64,000 nt of DNA, from NCBI RefSeq assembly GCF_014873875.1, contig NZ_JADBEM010000001.1:4526001-4590000 (forward strand), written 5' to 3'. This stretch comes from Actinopolymorpha pittospori (GTDB lineage: Bacteria; Actinomycetota; Actinomycetes; Propionibacteriales; Actinopolymorphaceae). Positions 49,614 to 55,961 of the stretch are shown here, piece by piece. The translations under genes and the position numbers were made by a program. Under the pieces are notes generated by a model. The model made no database searches, was not told where the DNA came from, and was given only the letters and a program-made list of their open reading frames with translations. Positions within the stretch are counted from its first letter, which is position 1; each line of letters starts with the position of its first letter.

Positions 49614-51381
49614 GATTCACTTCCACCTCTCCCACGCCGAGATCGATCGTGAGGTCGAGTCGACCGCCACCCTGGCCGTCGGAGCCGAGGTCGGTGACAA
49701 CCAGCGAGTTGTCCATCCCACCGGAGGACTGGCCGAGGAGCCGAAGGTCGCCCACACCGACGTCGCCGCTCGCATGCACGTCGACGTCGGGGGGCACCAG
49801 CACGGTCACGTCACCCGTGCCCATGTCGATCGACGACGACCGCACGGGCTGACCGTCCCGGAACGGCACCTTCCGCAGGTCGAGCAGGATCCGGCCGGCG
49901 GAGAACTCGTAGGAGGGTTCGATCTGCCCGACCGAGGTCGGCCGGTGGACGATGTTGGCGCTCGTGCCCATCCACTTCTCCGCGGCGCTGAGCGGGACCA
50001 GCGCGAGGGCGAGTACCACCCCGATGGCGACGAGCGCGCGCGAGCGACCGAACCACGTACCCACGATGAGTCCGAGGCCGACCACGGCCAGCGCGGCGGC
50101 GACGTACCCGGCCGCGGGGATGTCGATCATGGGAGCACTTCGCCCCGGAACCGTGGTGCTCTCCTCGACCGCTGCCATGGCCCCACAGACGATGGCCGCC
50201 GCGCTGATCGTCGTGGCGAACAGCCAGAAACGCCGACGCTTCAGCTCCGGCAGCGCCGGCGGTGGGACCGGCGGAGGCTCGCCTTCGTCTCCGGTCGGGT
50301 TCGGCACGGCGTTCAGACCGAGCGGGTCGGTCTGGTCCCAGAACGCGGGAGGAGCGGGAGGCGCGTTTCGCCACGAACCCAACTGGACGACTGGCTGGGT
50401 CGGGTCGGTCGGCGCTCCGATCGGGCTGGAGACCGTCGTCGGCTCATGGCCGGACGGGGCGCCGGTCGGTGCGTCGGTCGCCCGGACGTCGATCGGCTTC
50501 GTGTCCTCCGGCCTGGTGTCGTCCGACGTGGCGTCGGAGGGCGTGGTCTCGGAGGGCGCGGTCGGCCCAGCCTTGATCGGCTGGGTGTCGTCGGCCGCGG
50601 CGTTCTCGGCCGAGGAGGTGTCCACGGGCCGGGTGGCGATCGGCCGGGTGTCCGACATCGCGTCGGCCACGGACCTGGACACGTAAGCCGGGCTGGTCGT
50701 GGCGAGAGGCCGGGTGGCGGCGGTCTGATCGCCGGCTGCGGAGGAAGCGTCCGACGGCGGAGCAGTTGACGGGGAAGCAGCTGACGGGGGAGTGGACGGC
50801 GCGTCGGCCGAATTTGGGGTGTCGGCGTGCTGCGTTCGGTCGGCGGGATCCGAGCCGGCGCGGCGCAGGAGAGCGAGCAGGCCGAGGACGCTCAGGACCA
50901 GGAGCGCGGGGACGTGCCAGGGCAGGCCCCACCACGGGATGCTCACGGCGACGAGGCCGAGAACGACCACGGCGCCCACAAAGATGGCGTTGTCCGGGCT
51001 GCCGTTGCGGCGCCGCCCGAGCTGTTGTTCGAGGATCGACTCCTCGCCGCGGTCCTGCGGCATCAGCAACCAGCCGGTGCCGTACAGAATGATGCCAACT
51101 CCGCCGAACGGCGCGAGAACGGCGAGAACGACCCGGAGGACGACCGGGTCGATTCCGAGCTGGCGGCCGAGACCGGCGCACACGCCGCCGAGGACATGTC
51201 CCTCGTCGATACGGCGCAGCCGGCGAACCTCACCGAGCAGGCCGTCGTGCCGCCCCGACCCTCCGCCGTCCGGAGCGGTGTGGTCGGCGGGCGGCGCGTC
51301 GTCGCTGGTGGCGCCCTCCGGGCCGGGGTCGTCCCGACCCGCGGACTCACTCCGATCGGCAGGCGGAGTCATGTCTGGCAT
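49606..51381 (-). CDS. PspC domain protein with LiaF-like C-terminal domain
   Basis: A 591-residue membrane protein. After an acidic N-terminus, a PspC domain (HVLGGVCAGLGRQLGIDPVVLRVVLAVLAPFGGVGIILYGTGWLLMPQD, about 60-115) is followed by two membrane helices, a long Asp/Thr/Ser/Ala-rich cytosolic-type linker (~180-350), three more helices, and a C-terminal adhesin-like domain with the regularly spaced DMGTGDVTVLVPPDVDVHASGDVGVGDLRL pattern of LiaF/DUF2154 proteins. LiaF-type proteins restrain a neighbouring sensor kinase. The start at 51381 has AAGGA seven nt upstream. Divergent from the PspC-kinase gene. Confidence 0.85.
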   Translation of the reverse strand: MPDMTPPADRSESAGRDDPGPEGATSDDAPPADHTAPDGGGSGRHDGLLGEVRRLRRIDEGHVLGGVCAGLGRQLGIDPVVLRVVLAVLAPFGGVGIILYGTGWLLMPQDRGEESILEQQLGRRRNGSPDNAIFVGAVVVLGLVAVSIPWWGLPWHVPALLVLSVLGLLALLRRAGSDPADRTQHADTPNSADAPSTPPSAASPSTAPPSDASSAAGDQTAATRPLATTSPAYVSRSVADAMSDTRPIATRPVDTSSAENAAADDTQPIKAGPTAPSETTPSDATSDDTRPEDTKPIDVRATDAPTGAPSGHEPTTVSSPIGAPTDPTQPVVQLGSWRNAPPAPPAFWDQTDPLGLNAVPNPTGDEGEPPPVPPPALPELKRRRFWLFATTISAAAIVCGAMAAVEESTTVPGRSAPMIDIPAAGYVAAALAVVGLGLIVGTWFGRSRALVAIGVVLALALVPLSAAEKWMGTSANIVHRPTSVGQIEPSYEFSAGRILLDLRKVPFRDGQPVRSSSIDMGTGDVTVLVPPDVDVHASGDVGVGDLRLLGQSSGGMDNSLVVTDLGSDGQGGGRLDLTIDLGVGEVEVNRG

Positions 51382-51475
51382 TCCACGATCCTTCGTCCTC
51401 CCGCCCGGCGGCGCCATCGGGGATGTCCCTGGGGTTCACCCCGCCGTGTTCGGGATCGCCTCCGGGAGCGTCCCG

Positions 51476-52891
51476 GTGGCTCGCCGGCCGATCTCATGTG
51501 ACCATCAGGAGACGACATCTGGCGAGGAGGCTCCCATCTTCACCGATCCGAGTGCCGGGACCCTCGGCACGCCGACGGCCGCGGACGTGCGGGGTGCGAC
51601 TGCGCGTTGCGTTCGGCGTACCGATGGTAAGGCGCTGGGTGGAGTGGCGTCCGGGCTCGCGGATCACCTCGGGCTGGTCCCCCTCCACGTGCGTCTCGCC
51701 TTCATCGGACTGTCCTGCATGGGTGGGTTCGGTCTGATGCTGTACGCCGCGCTGTGGGTGGTGCTGCCCCAGGACACGGCGATTCACGCCACCTCCCAGC
51801 CCGCCGGTGTGGCCGCGGCGACCCGGCAGGGACTGCGCAGTGAGCGGCCGCGGCGCAAGGGGAAGAAGGACACCGGTCAGATCGTGTCGATCGCGGTCCT
51901 CGCGATCGGCGTTCTGACCATATTTCCGCATTTCGGCGGGGTGTCGGCCCGGGCGTTCTGGCCGCTCATCCTGGGTGGCGGTGGGCTGGCACTGCTCTGG
52001 CGCCAGGCCGACGAGTCCCAGCGGGTCCGCTGGACCTCCTCCGCACCGACCCGCTTCAAGTGGTTGTGGCCCCTGTTCACGACCGGCGGATGGGTGACGG
52101 TCCTCCGCACGGTGGTCGGGCTCGCGCTCGTCACGGTCGCCCTGTCGTGGGGGCTCGCCTCGGTGGGCGGCCTGGACGCGATCAAGGCGGGTCTGCCGGT
52201 CGTCCTCGGGGCGGCTGTCGGCGTGGCGCTCATCGCTGGTCCCTGGGTGTGGCGGCTGGTCGGTGACCTCTCCGAGGAACGGCGGGAGCGGATCCGCTCG
52301 CAGGAACGCGCCGACATGGCGGCCCATCTGCACGACTCCGTGCTCCAGACGCTGGCGCTGATCCAGAAGCAGGCGCACGACCAGCGTGCCGTGGTCCGCC
52401 TGGCCCGTGCCCAGGAACGCGACCTGCGCCAGTGGCTGTACGCCGACAAGGAGGACTCCGACGCCACCCTTCGCACCGAACTGCGCAGAGTGGCGGCCGA
52501 CGTGGAGGACCACCACGGGATCCCCGTGGAGGTCGTGATGGTCGGTGACGCACAGATCGACACGGTGCTCACCGCAGTCGTGCGCGCGGCCGGGGAGGCG
52601 ATGGTCAACGCGGCCAAGCACTCCGGCGCACCTAGGATCGACGTCTACGCCGAGGTCGAACAGGACCGGGTGGAGGTTTTCGTCCGCGACCGTGGGGTGG
52701 GCTTCGACACCGACCGGGTGGGCGAGGACCGTCTCGGTGTACGCCGCAGCATCTACGAACGCATGGAACGCCACGGTGGCAAGGCCGACGTCCGGAGCAG
52801 CCCGGGGGAGGGTACGGAGGTTCGCCTCATCGTCGACCGGAGCGGCTCGGGGACGAGCGAGGAACGAGCGAGGAGCCGAACGCGACCATGA
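51476..52891 (+). CDS. PspC-domain sensor histidine kinase (NarL/LiaS class)
   Basis: A ~471-residue membrane kinase: N-terminal PspC domain (GKALGGVASGLADHLGLVPLHVRLAFIGLSCMGGFGLML), four more hydrophobic segments, then HisKA_3 with the phospho-acceptor H286 in LHDSVLQTL, and an ATPase domain with EAMVNAAKHS and DRGVGFD. There is no periplasmic sensor beyond PspC. The start is uncertain: I use the GTG at 51476 (GGGAG seven nt upstream), but the frame is open upstream and an ATC at 51536 has GAGGAGG. The last residues are encoded by a duplicated 52-bp element. The LuxR regulator follows. Confidence 0.85.
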   Translation: MARRPISCDHQETTSGEEAPIFTDPSAGTLGTPTAADVRGATARCVRRTDGKALGGVASGLADHLGLVPLHVRLAFIGLSCMGGFGLMLYAALWVVLPQDTAIHATSQPAGVAAATRQGLRSERPRRKGKKDTGQIVSIAVLAIGVLTIFPHFGGVSARAFWPLILGGGGLALLWRQADESQRVRWTSSAPTRFKWLWPLFTTGGWVTVLRTVVGLALVTVALSWGLASVGGLDAIKAGLPVVLGAAVGVALIAGPWVWRLVGDLSEERRERIRSQERADMAAHLHDSVLQTLALIQKQAHDQRAVVRLARAQERDLRQWLYADKEDSDATLRTELRRVAADVEDHHGIPVEVVMVGDAQIDTVLTAVVRAAGEAMVNAAKHSGAPRIDVYAEVEQDRVEVFVRDRGVGFDTDRVGEDRLGVRRSIYERMERHGGKADVRSSPGEGTEVRLIVDRSGSGTSEERARSRTRP

Positions 52892-52945
52892 ACACCGGAG
52901 CGGCTCGGGGACGAGCGAGGAACGAGCGAGGAGCCGAACGCGACC
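52836..52945 (+). repeat. exact 52-bp direct duplication across the kinase stop codon
   Basis: 52836-52887 and 52894-52945 are identical. Only ATGAAC lies between the copies, and the kinase stop (TGA at 52889-52891) falls inside that spacer. Each copy contains CGGCTC...GAGCCG as an inverted repeat and two ACGAGCGAG units, giving it a REP-like look. The first copy codes the kinase tail GSGTSEERARSRTRP. Confidence 0.9.
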
Positions 52946-52990
52946 GTGAGCAGCAGGACTGACAGCCGTGGCTGGTGAGAGGAAGAACCC

Positions 52991-53647
52991 GTGAGCACTA
53001 ACCCCGACAACCGCCGCCGGATCGTGCTGGTCGACGACCACGCGATGTTCCGGACCGGCGTACGCACCGAGATCGGCGCCGCGGTGGACATCGTGGGGGA
53101 GGCGGGCGATGTCGACGAGGCGGTGAAGGTGATCCTCGAGACGAAGCCCGACGTCGTCCTGCTCGACGTTCACCTGCCTGGTGGCGGTGGGGCCGAGGTG
53201 GCCCGGCGCGTTCTCGCGACGGACTCCGAGGTCCGGTTCCTCGCGTTGAGCGTGTCCGACGCTCCCGAGGACGTGATCGGCGTGATCAGGGCGGGTGCCC
53301 GTGGTTACGTGACGAAGACCATCACCGGCGACGAGATCGTCGATGGCGTGCGCCGGATCGCCGATGGTGACGCGGTGTTCTCGCCGCGGCTGGCGGGCTT
53401 CGTGCTCGACGCGTTCGCCGGTGCGGTCGACCCGGGCAGCATCGACGAGGAGCTCGACCGGTTGACGCAGCGGGAGCGGGAGGTGCTTCGGCTGATCGCT
53501 CGCGGCTACGCCTACAAGGAGGTCGCGAAGGAGCTGTTCATCTCGGTGAAGACGGTGGAGACCCACGTGTCGTCGGTTCTGCGCAAGCTGCAGTTGTCGA
53601 ACCGCTACGAGCTGACCCGGTGGGCGACCGACCGTCGCCTGGTCTGA
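52991..53647 (+). CDS. NarL/LuxR-family response regulator
   Basis: A 218-residue response regulator: receiver domain with VLVDDHAMF, phosphorylation site D59 in VVLLDVHLPG, the conserved T/S and K (VTKTI), and a C-terminal LuxR-type HTH (LTQREREVLRLIARGYAYKEVAKELFISVKTVETHVSSVLRKL). GTG with AGGAAG upstream. Partner of the PspC kinase; the set probably controls the envelope-stress genes nearby. Confidence 0.92.
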   Translation: MSTNPDNRRRIVLVDDHAMFRTGVRTEIGAAVDIVGEAGDVDEAVKVILETKPDVVLLDVHLPGGGGAEVARRVLATDSEVRFLALSVSDAPEDVIGVIRAGARGYVTKTITGDEIVDGVRRIADGDAVFSPRLAGFVLDAFAGAVDPGSIDEELDRLTQREREVLRLIARGYAYKEVAKELFISVKTVETHVSSVLRKLQLSNRYELTRWATDRRLV

Positions 53648-53743
53648 GTCGCCTGGTCTTCTGCCGCCTGATCCGGCTCGACCGGCGCGCACGGACCAGG
53701 TTCGACGTGCGCGTCCGGTTGCCGAGTGTTCCCAGGTGGTCGC

Positions 53744-53749
53744 TATGAT
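53744..53749 (+). promoter_or_regulatory. -10 element (TATGAT) before the hairpin leader
   Basis: TATGAT with TTGCCG 19 nt upstream (53719-53724). The predicted start (~53756) falls exactly at the base of the hairpin, so the transcript would open with that structure. Confidence 0.45.
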
Positions 53750-53754
53750 CGTCA

Positions 53755-53787
53755 CGCCGTCTTACTACTGCTCGTAGTAAGACGGCG
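53755..53787 (+). terminator. 14-bp perfect hairpin, terminator or 5' stabilising stem
   Basis: CGCCGTCTTACTAC pairs exactly with GTAGTAAGACGGCG across a 5-nt loop. By position it may be the terminator of the kinase/regulator operon or the first structure of the downstream transcript. Its A/T-rich upper stem is unlike the G/C-only hairpins elsewhere in the window. Confidence 0.65.
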
Positions 53788-53858
53788 CGGCGGGAGCCTG
53801 CCGATGGTGCCTGCTGCCAGTCAGCTGCTGTCACCGAAGGAAGGCGGGCGCGGTCGCC

Positions 53859-54206
53859 GTGGAGTTTCTACGCCATCTGCTGCTGTTCATCCACTTTGTC
53901 GGACTCGCGAGCCTGCTCGGCGGGCTGCTGGTGCAGATGAAGGGTCCCGAACGCCGGATCCAGCCGGCGATCCTGCACGGATCGCTGACCCAGCTGGTGT
54001 CCGGCGTTCTGCTCGTCGGCGTCATCCAGGGCGGTCTCGACGAGTCCGTCGACAACGCCAAGATCGGCGTGAAGCTCGTGGTCGTTCTGGTCATCACGGT
54101 GCTCGCGTGGATCAACCGTAAGAAACCGACCATCCCGCCCATGCTGTACTTCGGCCTGGTCGCGCTGACGTTGCTCAACGTCCTGGTGGCGGTCTTCTGG
54201 CGCTGA
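53859..54206 (+). CDS. small integral membrane protein
   Basis: A 115-residue protein with three to four membrane helices (FLRHLLLFIHFVGLASLLGGLLV at the N-terminus, LVSGVLLVGVIQGGL, IGVKLVVVLVITVLAWI, LYFGLVALTLLNVLVAVFW). Conserved-looking His6 and His12 in helix 1 could bind metal or heme, as in some cytochrome-b-like or copper-related membrane proteins, but no family is certain. GTG start, GGAAGG 14 nt upstream. Convergent with the PIG-L gene, 4 nt apart. Confidence 0.7.
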   Translation: MEFLRHLLLFIHFVGLASLLGGLLVQMKGPERRIQPAILHGSLTQLVSGVLLVGVIQGGLDESVDNAKIGVKLVVVLVITVLAWINRKKPTIPPMLYFGLVALTLLNVLVAVFWR

Positions 54207-54210
54207 CCAC

Positions 54211-54936
54211 TCAGCCGGTCGAGACGACGAAGTACCCCTCGGCGAGGTGGCCGGGCGGCAGGCCCGCGGAGGTCGCCACCCGTCCGAACGCCTCGCGCAG
54301 GCGAGGCTCTAGCTCGCCGGGAGCCGGGTGCTGGCTCTCGTGCGCGTACAACGCGTCCATCTTCTGGTCGAACGTCTCGGTGATGTCCACCACATGGTTG
54401 GTGGTCGGGTGACCGGAGAGCCAGACCTCGCGGACGGTCCACGGCTTCAGCCCGGCGTCGGCGAGTTCGGGGAACGCGTACGGGTTGCGGGCCGCCGGGT
54501 AGACCGCGCGGACCACGGCCTCGCCCGCCGCCAGGTGGTCGGGATGGCTGCGGGCGAGGAAGGTCCAGTCGCGTTCGGGACTCTGGGTCAGTAGCCGGTC
54601 CGGGCGCACCTCCCGGATCACCCGGGTGATCTCGCGTACCAGGACGAGATCGGGTTCGAGTTCACCGTCGACGAGTCCGAGGAAACGGACGTCGTGTACA
54701 CCGACCCGGGCGGCGGCCGATCGTTGCTCGGCACGTCGGATAGGGCCGATCTCCGAGCGAGGAACACTATCCTCGAAGCCGCCGGCCTGACCGTCGGTGC
54801 AGATGCAGTAGACCACGTCGATTCCGGCGCGGGTGAACTGTGCGATCGTGCCGGCCGCGCCGAAGTCGACGTCGTCGGGATGGGCGGTGATGACGAGGAC
54901 TCGGGCGATCTCCGAGTCAGAGAGTACGAGCGTCAC
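54211..54936 (-). CDS. PIG-L family deacetylase (MshB/Mca-like)
   Basis: A 241-residue zinc-dependent N-deacetylase of the PIG-L/LmbE family. The zinc site AHPDDVDFGAAG (H19, D21, D22) and RSHPDHLAAGEAV with its second His are present. In actinobacteria this family includes MshB and Mca of mycothiol synthesis and detoxification; at 241 residues it is shorter than MshB, so I call only the family. TAGGTT lies 6 nt before the GTG, the leaderless pattern. Confidence 0.88.
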   Translation of the reverse strand: MTLVLSDSEIARVLVITAHPDDVDFGAAGTIAQFTRAGIDVVYCICTDGQAGGFEDSVPRSEIGPIRRAEQRSAAARVGVHDVRFLGLVDGELEPDLVLVREITRVIREVRPDRLLTQSPERDWTFLARSHPDHLAAGEAVVRAVYPAARNPYAFPELADAGLKPWTVREVWLSGHPTTNHVVDITETFDQKMDALYAHESQHPAPGELEPRLREAFGRVATSAGLPPGHLAEGYFVVSTG

Positions 54937-54948
54937 CGCAGGAACCTA
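54937..54948 (-). promoter_or_regulatory. leaderless-type -10 element of the PIG-L gene
   Basis: On the minus strand TAGGTT (54948-54943), then CCTGCG, then the GTG at 54936. Confidence 0.5.
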
Positions 54949-54954
54949 CCAAGC

Positions 54955-55503
54955 TCATGCAGTCGCGCCTCTGGGCGTAGCCGTGTGGAGAGGCGTGGGC
55001 AGCAGTGCGAGCCGGTAGCCGACCCCCCGAACAGAGGCGACGGTGAGCTCGCCGGTGACGAGGTTGAGACGGCGACGGAGGCGTTTGACGGCCGAGGCAA
55101 CCGCGTCGAGGTCGCCGACGTAGGGGCGTTGCCAGACCGTCTCGGTGAGTTCGGCGAAGCTCCACACTCGGTCACCGGCGCGGGCGAGGGTCGCGAGCAG
55201 GTCGAACTGCCTGGCGGACAGTTCGATCGGCCGCGCGTGCCAGGACGCCTCGCGCAGACTTTCGTCGAGTCGTAGTGGTCCGAACTCCACGAGGGACCGG
55301 GTGCTGACCGCCGCCGGTGGCGGAGGTGGGTCGTGGGCGAGGACTCGAAGCGCGCTCTCCGCGTTGGCGACGACCAGGACGGCTGTGTCGTCGCCCACGC
55401 TTCGGATGACCGCTGACCGCAGGTCGGCCCCGAGGCCGACGCACAGGACGAGCCCTGTCGTGGGTGCTGCCTTGAGGACCTTGTCGATGGCGAAGTCGTG
55501 CAA
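54955..55503 (-). CDS. OmpR/PhoB-type winged-helix regulator
   Basis: A transcription regulator with a C-terminal OmpR-type winged helix: FGPLRLDESLREA, RPIELSARQFDLLATLARAGDRVWSFAELTETVWQRPYVGDLDAVASAVKRLRRRL and the wing ASVRGVGYRLAL. The N-terminal ~75 residues (TTGLVLCVGLGADLRSAVIRSVGDDTAVLVV) might be a reduced receiver-like fold, but no phospho-acceptor Asp or switch residues are visible. The frame is open to 55689, yet codons upstream of the TTG at 55503 have AT-rich third positions, so that region looks non-coding. GGAAAG precedes the TTG. Start is uncertain by up to 60 codons. Confidence 0.8.
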   Translation of the reverse strand: MHDFAIDKVLKAAPTTGLVLCVGLGADLRSAVIRSVGDDTAVLVVANAESALRVLAHDPPPPPAAVSTRSLVEFGPLRLDESLREASWHARPIELSARQFDLLATLARAGDRVWSFAELTETVWQRPYVGDLDAVASAVKRLRRRLNLVTGELTVASVRGVGYRLALLPTPLHTATPRGATA

Positions 55504-55555
55504 TCGCTTTCCACCCCCCCAGGTGCCCGCCGCCCCACGGGGGGAAGCGAGCCGA

Positions 55556-55592
55556 AGAATCTCCGGGTACCGCGCCGCGCCCGGAGAATTCT
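55556..55592. promoter_or_regulatory. inverted repeat upstream of the winged-helix gene
   Basis: AGAATCTCCGGG and CCCGGAGAATTCT pair with a one-base bulge around a 12-nt loop. On the minus strand it would sit in the leader of the regulator mRNA. Confidence 0.5.
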
Positions 55593-55632
55593 GACACGTT
55601 CCGACGCAGGTTGTAAGAGAGGAGACGCACTC

Positions 55633-55662
55633 TGTCACATCGCTGAACATTCTTGTTACATC
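55633..55662. promoter_or_regulatory. triple direct-repeat box for an OmpR-type regulator
   Basis: TGTCACATC, TGAACATTC and TGTTACATC follow each other with ACAT at 55637, 55647 and 55658, spacings of 10 and 11 bp. Head-to-tail repeats with one helical turn of spacing are the binding mode of OmpR/PhoB-type winged helices; this is the obvious candidate for autoregulation. Confidence 0.6.
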
Positions 55663-55778
55663 CGGGACGCTTCGCACTGATCGTCCCAAAGGCCACGTCC
55701 GCGACGGATCAAGAGCGTCTGAGCGCTTCGTCCGGCGCCGAGGAAAGGCGCTTCGCCACGCGACGCGACGTCAGCTTT

Positions 55779-55823
55779 CGGCCGGAGTACGGCCACGTCT
55801 TCCGGCCGTAGTGCGGCCGCGTC
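55779..55823. repeat. two ~22-bp tandem repeats upstream of the subtilase gene
   Basis: CGGCCG-(G)-AGTACGGCC-ACGTC and CGGCCG-TAGTGCGGCC-GCGTC lie head to tail about 140 bp before the protease start. Confidence 0.5.
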
Positions 55824-55961
55824 GGCCCTGAAGTGCCCGTCGAACGCCCCTACTCCGCCCTGTCCCGCCTCCGTGATCACGAGTTGGCTGCGCAGGAACC
55901 TTGTCGTCCGCGACCCGTGATCCGGGGCGCGGGCGCATCCAGGTCCCATGAGGAGGGGTAC

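Larger units (their letters stand above)
55504..55961. other. 458-bp divergent intergenic region of the winged-helix and protease genes
   Basis: Lower in GC than its surroundings. It holds an inverted repeat at 55556-55592, three ACAT direct repeats at 55633-55662 and a 22-bp tandem pair at 55779-55823. No convincing reading frame. Confidence 0.6.

Noticed and set aside
51494..53755. 753-residue minus-strand frame opposite the kinase and regulator
   Set aside because: It covers two well-defined two-component genes and has low-complexity composition.
55504..55689. N-terminal extension of the winged-helix regulator
   Set aside because: Its codons lack the local third-position bias and contain the direct-repeat box, so it is more likely regulatory DNA.
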